DNA of 64,000 bases from the NCBI RefSeq assembly GCF_000165425.1, contig NW_001798965.1, positions 4,447-68,446 of the forward strand, read 5' to 3'. The stretch comes from Paramecium tetraurelia. Lineage: Eukaryota > Ciliophora > Oligohymenophorea > Peniculida > Parameciidae. The translations under genes were made by a program, and so were the position numbers. The notes under the pieces were generated by a model, which did no database searches, was not told the DNA's origin, and saw nothing but the letters and a program-made list of their open reading frames with translations. Positions 25,368 to 37,051 of this stretch are shown in pieces (the first letter of the stretch is position 1; the number at the start of each line of letters is the position of its first letter).

Positions 25368-26003
25368 TATTAGCTAACCATTGTCAATTGGTTCCAATTA
25401 GCTATACTTTTTGGACTCTCCAAATCTTATATTATTATTTCATAAATCAATTTTACCTCTCAAACATTTTGTATGATTTATAAGATAATTTATTAAGCCA
25501 ATTTATTATTTCAACATTACTATTGAGTTTTTTATCAATCTTTTGTTGAAATGGATTTTTGCATAAGCTAATTTAATAATGAATAATTATTGATTATATT
25601 TTATTTTATGAATCAATACCATCAATTCTAGTTCAATTTTTACTAATTATATAATTTAATTTGCATTACTATTTAGGAAATTAAGATTGTCCACGATTGA
25701 TTTATCCTATATTCTCCTAACATATTATTTTAAATTAGTTAATTATATTGATATATTTTTAGAAGTCTAATTAATTGATTGTTAAACAATTATTTTAAAA
25801 AATAGATTTTGTCTATAAAGATAAAGCTTAGGATCAATTTAGATTGAATTCTTCAATAGAGAGCTAATTTAATTAACTTATCTTAACAAACATAAAATAG
25901 ATTGGTAGCATAATCATATAATAACTCCGTAAACAAAATGATAATAGATAAATTGAATGTTTAAACAAATTTAATATTATTTATTTATAATAATTACATA
26001 TAT
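25368..26003. other. AT-rich region, nothing recognised
   Basis: About 0.64 kb with very low G+C. I see no gene or structured repeat on either strand. Confidence 0.6.
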
Positions 26004-27293
26004 TCAATTATTAAAATTCTAAATGCTAGTTTGTATATAATGATATACTTCTTTAATCTACACAAATTTTTTAGTCTGTTTGTTAATTTTATTATACACT
26101 GTAAAATTATTTTGATCATGAATAATTAAATTAAATTTAGCGTGATCATATTCTTATTCTCCTCTTCTTTCTGCCTTCTATGTGAATCCTTGAGCTCTCA
26201 GATAAGATTGAAAATCATTTGGAGCAGGTTGTTTTCGATTTCTTTGAATATTATACTAATCAAATTCCCTCAAAATCATACTAACCCATTGTTCATTCTC
26301 TCTATTATAAATGTCTTTAGAGACCAAATCCTTTAACAATTTCTTATAATCTATGCTTTGATTTTGAGTGATTTTCTAAAAAACTATCCGTATTGCTTCT
26401 CTTAAATCTTAATTTTCTTTATATTTCTAAAAGATTTCAGTGGCTAATTTACTCTGATCAATGTTGGGTCTTTGATCCCATTTTTCAAATAAAATTTTAT
26501 CTTTTTCGCAATACAAATGATAGAATTGAGTGAAAATATCTAATTATGATGCTATCCCTGTAATTTCACGTACAATAATTTAGATAACATTCTTTATAAG
26601 GTTGTAAAATGTTCCTTGCATTTCTGATGAATCAAATAATTATTCAAACATTTTCTAAAAGAAATTGGATTCTGTGAAGAATTCGGTTGAAATTACAATA
26701 TTTTAATCTAGTCTTTCAATCTTTTTAAGGTAAATGTCAAATAAGAATTAGTTAAACTTTTATTAATATCTAGATTCTAATGATTTTACGTATTTGCTGC
26801 ATATCAACTTACTGATTATCATTCTGAATCTATTCCTGATAACTACTTATGCCATACCTTTATTCTAAAATATAATAATTTAATACAGACTAAAAATAAG
26901 CCTCATAAACTGAAAGTAAATCATCAACATATGTAATCTCAAATGATTTAGGTTCTAGTAAGACTTTCAATATGAATTCCTGGACATCCTTTATCTCTTA
27001 TTGATGTATCATCGAACATATTTGAGTAATGGATGTTTTATTCACAAATCCAAACCATGTATCTCGTATCAATTGTCTGAATTCTGGTTCTTTCTATGCT
27101 TTTTGGTTAATTTGTGATATTTGACTGATAAATGAGTTCTTAAAGCTATCTCCCAATTGCAAATGCTACACCATTTGTTCATAAAACCTATTAATGAAGA
27201 TGACTATTACATTTTCTATACTTGCTCAAGGTTTTAGGGGAGATAATAATGGTACTAATTCAAGTATTCAAAGACTTTGGCTGTAGGCTTCAT
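26004..27293 (-). CDS. Helical protein of about 403 aa, unrecognised
   Basis: Two introns, 27221-27255 (35 nt, ending AAG) and 26770-26812 (43 nt, long for this genome), give 404 codons from ATG 27293. The protein is all-helical, with blocks such as FINRFYEQMVQHLQLGDSF, LRAIRDTW-like and FDIYLKKIERLDQ. The spacing of the first half faintly recalls cullin N-terminal repeats (Y-x-M-x-H-L followed by a long helical array), but I see no cullin-homology or neddylation motif. I therefore leave it unnamed. The second intron could instead be two shorter features; the protein on both sides is convincingly coding. Confidence 0.6.
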
Positions 27294-27409
27294 TTAATTA
27301 TAAATTGTAATATTTACAAAAATATTTTGGAAAGAAATGAATTATCTTAAATTCAATTGAAAAAGGAAGCAAATCAAAAAATACTAGATAATATGGTATG
27401 ATATGTTAA

Positions 27410-27981
27410 TCATTGTTCTTATTCTGAAAGAGCAGTTCCTTCAAGAGCTTAAGATTGTAATTCTTCCTTTGTCTCTTACTCTAATTGGTCTTCTCTAATG
27501 ATGTTATCCATGTCAGTTTATAATTTGATCATGGCTGGACCCCTTTCAATTTCTTGGGTCATTTGCAAATATGCATTATAGAGTTACTTTGGTAAATGAT
27601 CACCTGCATCCTATTCAAGGATATTTCCATTGACATCAGTAACAGTGTAAGAGAAGACTCCTGCATTGTTGGATAAATCAGTGACTTGACCCACAACTCC
27701 TGGAACATATTATTCATTGGTTTGGACTAAGGAAGCATGTTTCTTGGCTTATTTATCATGCTTGGTGTCTTCTGAGGTTATTTATGCCCAATGTTCTATT
27801 TAAATGAAGAGATCGTACGAGCTTCCTTTGGGTTGAGGTGATAATCAGAATCTCCCAAGTTGACAAATTCCATGAAGGCACTATTGAAGACTCTCTTCTG
27901 ATGAACTGCTCCGTGAGACTTTCTAACATGTCCAGCTTGAGTGGCTATAAGTAAAGCACAAATAAGAAGGGACTTATACAT
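27410..27981 (-). CDS. Secreted protein, unrecognised
   Basis: A 182-residue protein with a signal peptide (MYKSLLICALLIATQAG). One 23-nt intron at 27796-27818. The mature part has basic and histidine-rich stretches, a beta-like piece (GVFSYTVTDVNGNILEQD) and an acidic Q/E-rich C-terminus. It could be a secretory-granule content protein like others of this size in ciliates, but no domain proves it. It is followed, head to tail, by the SEC11 gene further upstream on the same strand. Confidence 0.72.
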
Positions 27982-28055
27982 TTCGATAATAATAATAATA
28001 ATAATCGTTTTTGCACTTTTTACATTTGGTAAATTATTTTTAATTAATAAATAAC

Positions 28056-28690
28056 TCAACTTTATGGATCCTTGGCTGTTAGCACAAACAAACTCATTAA
28101 ACCAATCATCACGAATTTCAATGAAGGATAGTCATTCAGTAATATAGTGATGTATCCCACATATGGCAACACTCTAAAAATATGTAACCTATATGAACCC
28201 TTCTATTTTTCCCATGATGTCTGATCGTTCCAGCCACATCTGTTTTCTTGGATACAAGGCTCGGTCATCCACTTGATTATTATCACCTTTGGTCAATATC
28301 AACTAATCCATAGGATCTTCACTCCTATTCACTATATTATCTGCATTCTTACTTCTATTGAATTTGCAATACTCTATGCACAATTGGAATGTCTTAATCT
28401 TTGATCTTATACACAATCACATCTCCCACCTCAAATGGCTTGTTGAAGTAGGTCAAGAATAGTATATCACCTCTGTAATATGCAGGCTCCATTGATCCAG
28501 ACAAAACAACGACCACTGGAGATTCTGAAAATGACACGACTTATAAACTCTTCCAAATTGACAATGCTGATCCTACTACTATTGCTAATGAAACTATTTG
28601 CAATATTATCTGCATGTATATCATTTCTCATTATACCTTTCTGAACTTCATGTGTCTGAATTCATCCACGTAGCCAAGAATGACATCCAT
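28056..28690 (-). CDS. SEC11: Signal peptidase complex catalytic subunit SEC11
   Basis: A 184-residue protein of family S26B, the ER-membrane enzyme that removes signal peptides. After a short N-terminus and a membrane helix ([18 protein letters not shown]), the catalytic serine is in [19 protein letters not shown]; the histidine in [11 protein letters not shown] replaces the bacterial lysine, as in other eukaryotes; the conserved aspartates are in [16 protein letters not shown] second hydrophobic segment ends the protein ([14 protein letters not shown]). Introns 28610-28636, 28325-28352 and 28174-28198 leave 185 codons and restore every motif. Confidence 0.95.
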
Positions 28691-28756
28691 TATTTTATTT
28701 TTAATTTATTTAATTACATATTTGATTTGTATTACAAATTAATAGAAATATTAAAA

Positions 28757-30874
28757 ATGAGTCTCTAAGTCTATCAAGCACCACCATCCCAACTTATTAA
28801 CTCCTATCTGATCACACTTATAGATGGAACTGGATCTATGGCTTAAGAGTATGAATAAGCAGTCAAAGCATATTAATAAGTCTTCTCCTATCTTGGAAAT
28901 CAGAAGTTAGATTATCAATTCCAATCTCAACTCTATCCAATCCTTCCCTATGTTGGAGTCAATGGATGTGGAGGAAACATCACAAAAACCTTCAAAGAAT
29001 TATTTTCGATACTCCTTAGTAAACAACACCCTGTCCCAAAAAACATTACAATATTATTTGTGAGTGATGGCAGAGAATCCTTTGATCTTAATTAGCTTCA
29101 AACTCAAATCTAAGAAATGAAGAAAATATATATGATCCAATTCATTAGTTTAGCTGTAGGAGACAGATTCCCTAATGAAATCAGCAATATCTTAAGAAAC
29201 AAAATTCATAACCATGATCCTAACTTTTAATCACTATTTAAAGTTAAGAGACAATATACAAGTACTAAAGAAGTCATCTATTAAAATTTTCTTAATTGCT
29301 TTTTATAAATCAAACCATTAATCCAAGTTCAAGATGGAATCATTCAAATTAATTAGTAGGTCTAATAAACTCTTGTATCCCCATTGTCAAATTAAGTAAT
29401 TGCAGGTAGTCACTTTTGTGCCAAATCAGATGGCAAACAAGATAACGAAATTTGTGCTGGACCTACTAAATTACAACCCAAAACTACGGACAAAGATATC
29501 AATGAATTTATCATTGGTTCCTTATCATAAGCCATCAATGATCAGATTGCTAACAAAAAAAGAGACACTCAATTATTCAAAAAGATCTCTGAAGCAGCCC
29601 CTCAACTTTTAAAGTAAATAAAATCAGTTGTATCTACTCCAGAAGAACAAAGCAAAAGTCAAGAAGTTTATTCATTACTAGATGAATTACTATCCTAAAA
29701 TTTATAATTGCAGACCATGAGTGAGAATCAAATCACCTAATTATAACGAGGATTATTCGATCAATAAGTGTCTTTGAATTAAATTATTAATGTTAATTCG
29801 CTCGATATTAAAAAGAAGATTGTTACACCTGAAATGTTAAATGAAAGACTAGCAGAATAATATCAAAAATTAATTGCTCCAGACACCTTTCAAGAACCAG
29901 ATAACTTAAAAAACTAATAATTAACTTTACTTGATTCTACCGAATTGATTATTATTGAAACTCTTAATAATCACATTTCATATATTCAAAGCAATCTAAA
30001 TGCAGATCATACCAAACTGTTAACGGATTTTCTCACTTCAACATAAGAATCTCTAATTAAAGTATTTTCTGCTTCAGATTTTAAAGTTGAATAAGATGAA
30101 TAAATTGTATCTTTCAAATAGATGAACAATTTGTTCTAATTAATAGATTAGACCATCAAGAGATTAATTAGCATTTAAAACTTCTTAGTTCTTGTGAAGA
30201 AATATCAATAGAAAACTTAAGTTATTGAAGGTGTGGATGCATCAAATGCTTTGTTTTCATCTAATGATGATTATAAATATTTACCAAAGGAACTGTAAAT
30301 TTTATTAAAGGAAGGTTTAGAACTGGAAGAGGCTGAAAAATGCTTAATACTTATAGTGGATATAAATGATTCAATGAAGAATGAATCCTAAATTGCTATT
30401 GAATCATTTTAGACACAATTTAAAGATATTCCAGAAAAAAAGAAAGTAATTTTAGTGTGGTAAAATAATAAATTTTAGTAATAATAACAATAATAATAAT
30501 AATAATAGTAATAATATGAAAGCTTATTAGAATAATTTAAATAACTTGATCAATAGTATGATTTATCTAATAAAAGAAATAGAATTTGTGTAGTTACTGA
30601 TGGATAAACTAATTATTAGCAATTACATAAATCGTTTAAAGTTGTAAGGTTTCATTATTCTTTCTAAATCATTTATTTAACTATTGGATCCTAAATAAAT
30701 TCTAAAATTGGAAATGAACTAAAATCAAAATACTAAGACAGAAACATTAGAGGATGTCCTTTATTGTTTAATGTACCAAGATCTATTGTCTAATCAACAT
30801 AAAATACATCTTAAAGAACGAAAGACGCATTTAATAGATGTTTTGAAGATATTTACAAACATTTTATAAAATGA
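28757..30874 (+). CDS. Large protein with two von Willebrand A-like domains
   Basis: A 705-residue, intron-free protein. The N-terminal vWA domain has a MIDAS metal site (LIDGTGSM near residue 25, then ITILFVSDGRES near 100). A long helical, Q-rich middle follows. The C-terminal region holds a second, weaker vWA-like strand pair (LILIVDINDSM and RICVVTDG). Such domains mediate metal-dependent protein binding inside the cell; there is no signal peptide. A 13-residue polyglutamine run at 30476-30514 sits inside the second domain. The stop is 23 bp from the convergent HAMP receptor gene. Confidence 0.86.
30476..30514 (+). repeat. In-frame TAA/TAG microsatellite encoding polyglutamine
   Basis: Thirteen consecutive glutamine codons: ten TAA, two TAG and one CAA. 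Under the standard code this would be twelve stops; here the frame continues into conserved vWA sequence. Confidence 0.9.
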
Positions 30875-30897
30875 ATTATGCTAATTCATATAAATAA

Positions 30898-31949
30898 TCA
30901 TAAGAAATCATAATTAAATTGACCTATTTGCTTTTCCTCTTCTATTTTATTAATTTCAGTCAATAGTTCCTAAAACTAATCTTAATTTTAATTTTCATAT
31001 CCTTCCAAAAATGGTTTAATTTCTTGAGATTTTTTTTATATCTAGAAATATTATCAAGATTACATTTCCCTTTTTCAATCCAGCCAATCCCTAAATAAGA
31101 TTCTTAAATTCATCAACCAACTCTCCTATTTTATCTTAAGCTGTTATATCTTGCAATTCTATTGGTTTTTATTTGCTTCTTTTTCCAGTTGATAAACGAG
31201 TAGTATTTTAATTGATATGTTATGCATATTCTGCTAACTTTTTAAGAGGACGCACGATGTAATAAGCGAATATCCATCCAAGTAGCAAGATTAATAAGAA
31301 TGAGCCGCTAATCAAATAAATAGTATAGAGCAGATTAGCGTTGAATTCATCATCTGAATTTTATAAAATTTCATCAGCTTAATTGTACTCATTTATTTCG
31401 TCCATATAAAGCTTGATTACGGATGATTTGTTACTACTACGAAAGAATTCGAGGAACTTGAATAATTTCCAGCTAGATAGCAATTACTATTAACACATTT
31501 AGAAAATGTATTATTGCCATTTTACAATTGAGAAGCCTAATAATATGGAGTAAGAAGTACAAAATTAATGGTTTCAATGATGGATTCATTTGTGACTACA
31601 GGATAAGTTTAAACTAATGCAGAATCGAATGATGATTAATTTTATACTGTAATCTGACAAGTCCATGTGCAGACTGCAGTCTTCAGGCATGTAAGGGATA
31701 CATACATGTGCTATCTGTGTAATTTTTGACTGCATTTTAAGCGAATAGAGTGAAAAAATGTTTGCTGACATAGAGACCAATGATAACTTGGGAGGTAACA
31801 AACAATAAAGTGATGAATGTGAGTAGGAAGAGTGAAATCATAATTTGATTGAGTATACTCCAGTTCGATTTGATTTCGAAGAAGCAAAATTTTCTGGAGA
31901 TGGGTTTTTTGACAAAATTCCTGGACTCTCTGGGTTTAAATTAATACAT
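30898..31949 (-). CDS. Two-TM receptor-like protein with HAMP domain
   Basis: About 320 residues: a short basic cytosolic N-terminus, TM1 (IMISLFLLTFITLLFVTSQV), an extracellular domain of roughly 160 residues, TM2 (ISGSFLLILLLGWIFAYYI), then a HAMP helix pair (RPLKKLAEYAQHI, and DKIGELVDEFKNLI after a connector) and a coiled Q-rich tail. This is the layout of a chemoreceptor or sensor kinase input half, yet no kinase, cyclase or other output domain follows before the TGA. Three introns are clear (25, 34 and 22 nt); a fourth change of frame near 31470 must be an intron I could not place. The protein probably signals through a partner. Confidence 0.68.
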
Positions 31950-32052
31950 GTTTTTTAAAATAATGAGTAGAGTAAATGATTATAGTATAAACTTCTGTTA
32001 ATTCATAAAAATTGATTCGTTTTGGTAATAAATATAATATTAATTAATCTAT

Positions 32053-34581
32053 ATGAGCTTGTTTAGATCAGAGTAGATGGAATTCTATAATCTGGTTATT
32101 CCAAGAGAGTCAGCATGGGATGTAATGAACACATTAGGATATTTTGATAGCGTTCACATTATAGATTATGATCCGAATTTACCCTAAATAAATAGGCCAT
32201 TTTCAAATTATGTGAAGAGGTATTTCATTTAGAGATTTAAGATGTGATGATGTGATGCAGAAGATTGAGTAGATAGATAGTGAGATGAGAAATTTCAAGA
32301 TTGAAAAGAGATATTGTCCAGATGTTATAGATTTATTGAAGAAGAGAAATGGGACTCATAAACAATTTGAAGAATTGGAATAGGATATATGTAAAGTGGC
32401 AGATGATTTGGAACATCAATAACAAACAATGAATAGTTTATAAGAGAAGAAAAACACAATAAGGGAGAATTTGGAAGTGTTAAGAAATGCAGTGGCATTT
32501 TAGAATGAGGATTCGGAAGAGGCTAGTTTGTTGGGATTTCAGAAGATGGTTGGAGTTATATTGAAAGAAGATGAAATGAGATTCAAAAGGATAATCTTTA
32601 GAATAACAAAGGGCAACATTCACGTTGATATTATGGACATCCAAGAACATTTCATATAATAGGATAGAAGGATAGTATAGAAGTGTGTGTTTATGCTCAT
32701 TTATCCAAATGGAGACTTGACTCAAAAGAAAATCCAGAGAGTAATTGAGTCTTTTTCATGCAATAAATTTGATATCCCAACATCAAGTGACTAACATGCT
32801 TAGAGAATTACAATGTTGGAGAATCAATTGAGTGAGGCAGATTAATTGTTGCATTTGACTATTACTCAAATTAACAAAAGGTTGCAGGATTTGGCAGAGG
32901 TTAAACACAACTGTTCTTGGATTGAAGAGATGAGAATCTTGGTAACAAAAGAGAGGTATTTGTACATGAATTTGAATATGTTGAATATGACAAACTCCGT
33001 ATTTCATGGTCAGATATGGTTACCATAAGGTTAGGATTAAAAAATTTAATAGGCTCTACGAAACTTACATGGTAATGATAAATAAATACCTAGTGGTTAA
33101 ATCTAGGAATGTTAAACTCAATTAACTCCTCCTACATATTATAAATTAAATTAATTTACATATCCCTTTTAGGAAATTGTCAATACTTATGGCATACCCA
33201 GATACAAGGAAATCAATCCAGGCTTGTCTACTATCATAACATTCCCATTTCTAGTTGGTGTGATGTTTGGTGATATTGGTCATGGGTATAATATATTAAA
33301 TTATTAAGAGTTTGTTATTGTTTGTTTGTGGATTGTATCTCACAACTGAAGATGCAAGGAAATCAATCTTCTCTGGAATAGTCCCCATGAGATATATGAT
33401 ACTCCTCATTGGATTCTTTGCTTGTTACAATGGACTCATTTACAACGATTTTCTATCCATAGGCTTAAACTTATTTGGAAGTTGTTACAATTTGGTAGAT
33501 GGTGAATATGAACTTCAAGAAGATTGTGTCTATAAATTTGGAATAGATCCAGCATGGGGATCTTCAGCCAATCAATTGACTTTCATGAATTCATTCAAAA
33601 TGAAATTGGCAGTCATCATCGGAGTCACTCACATGACTTTCGGTATCATTTTGAAAGGATTCAACACTCTACACTTTAACAACTATTTGGATTTCTTTTG
33701 TGAATTCATTCCATAATTCCTTTTATTACTCTGTAGTTTTGGTTACATGGATTTCTTATTGTTTTTGAAATGGTCTACCAAATTTGAAGATACTAAAGAT
33801 GCTCCTAGTGTAATCACAACTATGATTGACATGGTGTTAAGACCTTTTGATGTCCCTGAGAAACCATTGTTCGAATCTGGGGAGTAATAGAGATTTATCC
33901 AACTTCTGTTATTAACCATAATAACCTTCTGCATTCCAATTATGTTAATTACAAAACCACTTATTTTCAGTTTACGTAAGAAGAATCATCATCAATATTA
34001 ATAAATACCCTCTTAAGTACCTGAGGAAGATCCCAATCCAGAATAATTACAACATGATATGTAAAAAGAGTAATCACAACCACATAGTAAATTGTCTATT
34101 TAATAACATAATGAACATGATGATATTGGTGAATTAATTGTCCATCAATGTATAATTTATATTGATTATTCATAGCCATTGAAACTATCGAATTTGTTCT
34201 AGGAAGTGTTAGCAATACAGCATCTTATTTAAGATTGTGGGCATTATCCTTAGCTCATTCACAATTAGCTGAAGTCTTCTTCTCCATGACTATAGCCAGT
34301 CACATTGGCGAAGGAGGATTCTTTGGAACCATAGGAGTATTCATCTGCATTTACATTTTAGTCTGTCGTACAATTCCCAGGATTTGCTTTGGCCACTTTT
34401 GGAGTCTTGATGTGTATGGATCTTATGGAGTGTTTCTTGCATGCCCTTCGATTACAATGGTATGATCTCTAATCACTATTTATTTAGGGTTGAATTCTAA
34501 AGCAAATTCTACAAAGCTGATGGGTACCTGTTTAAAGCATACTCATTCACAAATATCAAAACCAATAAAGAAGATGATTGA
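32053..34581 (+). CDS. ATP6V0A: V-type proton ATPase 116-kDa subunit a (V0)
   Basis: An 800-residue subunit a of the vacuolar H+-ATPase. The cytosolic N-terminal half begins [20 protein letters not shown]. The membrane half holds the hallmarks [31 protein letters not shown] and [17 protein letters not shown]; the last carries the arginine essential for proton transfer. The C-terminus has [19 protein letters not shown]. Introns 32220-32241, 33286-33310, 34150-34175, 34337-34361 and 34460-34487 give 801 codons. A GT...AG stretch at 33030-33052 is in frame and codes for conserved sequence, so it is exon. The subunit directs the pump to particular membranes, for example the contractile vacuole or granules. 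Confidence 0.97.
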
Positions 34582-34592
34582 TGTCTTAAATA

Positions 34593-35468
34593 TCATAAAA
34601 ATATAAACCAAATTAAAATTATCATCAATATTAGTAATGGGATTAAGTAAATGGAGATTGGCCATTGCCATTACTCAACCAGACTTATTCTCTCCTTCTT
34701 ATAAGTCAACTTGGCTCCATATTCTAAAGCATATTTCATTGGTCCTGTAAAAGTGAACTTTACAAAATGAGCGTGTTCCCAAACTTTTTAGTGTTTCTGT
34801 ATTAAAACTAAAAAGGCAATTGTCATATATAAGGTGAACCCATATAGTATTTCTTCAAAACCTATATCCAAAGCTGCAGTTTCTGCAGACTTGAAATACT
34901 TTGCTACCAACCTAGGTCCGAAATAATGTTAACTCTTTTTTATTTTGAATATGGGATCATCAAAATAAGCGAGCTTAATCCATTTTGCTAATTATATTTC
35001 ATTTTCAGATAATTTCATCTTATCAGTTTTTTTCAAAGGATCATTGATTGCTATAACGAAAGCACTGCAATATAAAGACTTACTGTTTCTCAATTTCTTC
35101 ATATAAGCATTTTTAGAGAGTCGACATACATAATAACATTCTAAATCATTTAAATTTATTCCCACTTCTTCATGTACTTCTCTTACTGCAGCTTATAAAT
35201 CAGTTTCATCATTGTCGCATTTGCCCCCTGGGAAGGCGATTTCACCACTATATTAATCTCTATTTGAGTATTATCTCTAAATATAAAGTATTTCAATGTC
35301 TTGCTATTCTTGAAATTTGGTGCATTAAGGATTGTTGACATTCAGTTAAGAATAGCCTTATTATGGTTTGAATCGGCCTCTCAAGAGTATACAAACTGCA
35401 GATTGAGCAGCAGTCGGAGTATTGGTATAGGGTTTATATTATTATTGAGGTGGAATTAAATTTAGCAT
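34593..35468 (-). CDS. Nudix hydrolase (CoA/NADH diphosphatase-like) with C-terminal TM
   Basis: A 291-residue, intron-free protein. Residues about 70-95 carry the Nudix box: PGGK, then a glutamate, then REVHEEVGI. It is preceded by the YIQRQYSNRDQYSGEIAFPG strand that resembles the coenzyme-A pyrophosphatases NUDT7 and NUDT8. The extended C-terminal part, with two hydrophobic segments (the last IYLIPLLILMIILIWFIFL at the end), suggests membrane anchoring, which is unusual for this family. The enzyme should hydrolyse a nucleoside diphosphate linked to another group with Mg2+. Its stop is only 11 bp from the V-ATPase stop. Confidence 0.88.
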
Positions 35469-35517
35469 ATGATTATTATTATTAATATACATTATTTAGC
35501 ATAATATTATGTTTTGG

Positions 35518-35901
35518 TCATTAGATTAATATGACATTTTGTATGTGTTCTCCAGGTATGACGACGCTGCCAACATAGTATTTGTCTTTCATAAATTGAT
35601 CATTGAATGCCTTGGCCTCATCTACCTTTTTTTATAATTCTTATTTTGTTTCTTCAGTGGCTTTATTGTAATTGTTATAGGCTTCTCTAATTGATTCGTC
35701 ATTTGTAAAGTATTTGGCTGGGAATTAGGGTGTGTAGTGAAATTCTATATCTAGATCCAAGGGTGATGGGTGAGTGGCAACAGAGTGTTAGAGTATGATA
35801 GAAAAAGGTGAGGAGATACATGAAAGCACTCCATAGATGACTCTGTTGTCTGAACAAACCACTTTGACACTTTTATTCAAGTATTAAGATTGATCACTCA
35901 T
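35518..35901 (-). CDS. Sm-like (LSm) protein with a long internal insert
   Basis: A 127-residue, intron-free protein. Sm1 is at residues 9-40 (KVVCSDNRVIYGVLSC followed by an IIL strand) and Sm2 at the C-terminus (YYVGSVVIPGEHIQNVILI). The IPG-x-HI motif fits NAA38/LSMD1, the auxiliary Sm-like subunit of the NatC acetyltransferase, better than RNA-binding LSm1-8, which have RG at this place. Between the two halves are about 55 mostly helical, charged residues, far longer than the usual loop. Its upstream gap to the TXNDC9 stop is 24 bp, so the promoter lies there or inside that gene. Confidence 0.78.
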
Positions 35902-35925
35902 TTAATTAATTTAATATTTCAAATG

Positions 35926-36616
35926 TCACTTATCTTCATCTGAAGAGTCGTCATCTTTACTATTCTTTCTAACCTTGATCATGCCATATCTTAAAAGTCT
36001 ATAAATTTATTTCTTTTATATTTTACATGTGTGCTAAAGTGCCAGTTTCGAAGGTGTCCTTACCTCCCATATCTTCGAACCCTACAATTCTGTTTTTTAA
36101 GACTCCATTCACAAATAAGCATACTGTTGGTAGAACTTGTATTTGTAGTTTGCCTACAAAAAAGGGTGCCTTTTCTGCATTCAAACAATAGAATTTGGTC
36201 TCAGGATGTCTATCAATCATATGAATAATTTACTATTATGATATTGCTTAGAGATGTTTGTCCATGATTTTGCATCTTTCAAAATCACGATGGAAGAAAT
36301 GAACAACACTGAATTCAGATTTAGTAACAGATGGTAAGAATTCTTCCTCAACTATTTCTCTATATTCTCCAAATCCCTTATTCTTTTTGAGCATGGCCTC
36401 TTGCAATTCTTTGGCTCTTTGTTCTCTCATCTTCTTCAACATCTCTTTCAAATCTTCATCATCACAATCATCCTCGTCCTCTTCTTCGTATTGTCTTCTT
36501 GCTGCTCTCCTTCTCTCCTCTTCCTATTACTTGGCCTACTATTCTTTCATCTTGTCTTTCAAGGCCCTCTCCATTACAGTTTCGACCAACATATTGCCCA
36601 TCAATGAATTACTCAT
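35926..36616 (-). CDS. TXNDC9: Thioredoxin-domain protein TXNDC9 (phosducin-like)
   Basis: A 220-residue protein. An N-terminal acidic and coiled helix is followed by the thioredoxin-like domain of the phosducin-like family: VVHFFHRDFERCKIMDKHL, then EKAPFFVGKLQIQVLPTVCL and RIVGFEDMGGKDTFETGTL. These blocks match TXNDC9 (PLP3), a CCT-chaperonin co-factor for tubulin and actin folding. The CxxC active site is missing, as in the family. One 28-nt intron at 35999-36026 near the end produces the acidic tail DDDSSDEDK. It lies in a run of four same-strand genes (Myb, TXNDC9, Sm-like, Nudix). Confidence 0.93.
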
Positions 36617-36687
36617 TTTATTTAAATTTTAAACTAATGTGAATCAAACAAAAATTGTATTAATATTTACATAAAAAAATATCTCAA

Positions 36688-37051
36688 TCATTCTTCTTCC
36701 TCATCTTTTACCTTGTGTTTTTACATATATAATCTAACCAATTGCTTGGTTTTTAGTAATCTGGTTTATGTAATCTTGATTGTAGGTTTCGATGGATTGA
36801 ATTTCTAATGATGAGATCTATTGAATTATTTAAAAATCTTACCTGCACTAACTAGGAGTTCTTGTTCCTATTATCTAACTCATCCTTTTGAATAATCTTT
36901 GACCCTTGCTATGATTCGCATTCTCTTGCAAAAAACGAAGATATGATTCGTGTTCTTCCTAATTCCAATGGCCTGCTTTCTTTTAAATCTTTTTGGAACT
37001 CTCCTGGATATCGCTTTAAGATTTTGTTACTTCTGAATCGTTGGATGGCAT
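36688..37051 (-). CDS. Second SHAQKYF-type Myb protein (short)
   Basis: A 112-residue protein that is little more than one Myb/SANT repeat: AGHWNQEEHESYLRFLQEN, RLFKRMSQIIGTRTPSQCRS, HHQKFNPSKP. The 25-nt intron at 36818-36842 splits the CRSHH motif as in the gene at 21419, so the two share an ancestral gene structure. Unlike that one it has no Q-rich C-terminal extension, only a basic then acidic tail. It may act as a competitor or partner of longer Mybs; this is inference. Confidence 0.87.

Noticed and set aside
26004-27293. Cullin annotation for the helical protein
   Set aside because: Only loose helix spacing resembles cullin repeats; no cullin-homology or neddylation motif is visible.
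33030-33052. 23-nt GT...AG stretch in V-ATPase subunit a
   Set aside because: Reading through gives conserved sequence; removing it breaks the frame.
33312-33716. A standard-code ORF that looks like a separate membrane protein
   Set aside because: It is one exon part of V-ATPase subunit a; the frame continues both sides with TAA/TAG as glutamine.
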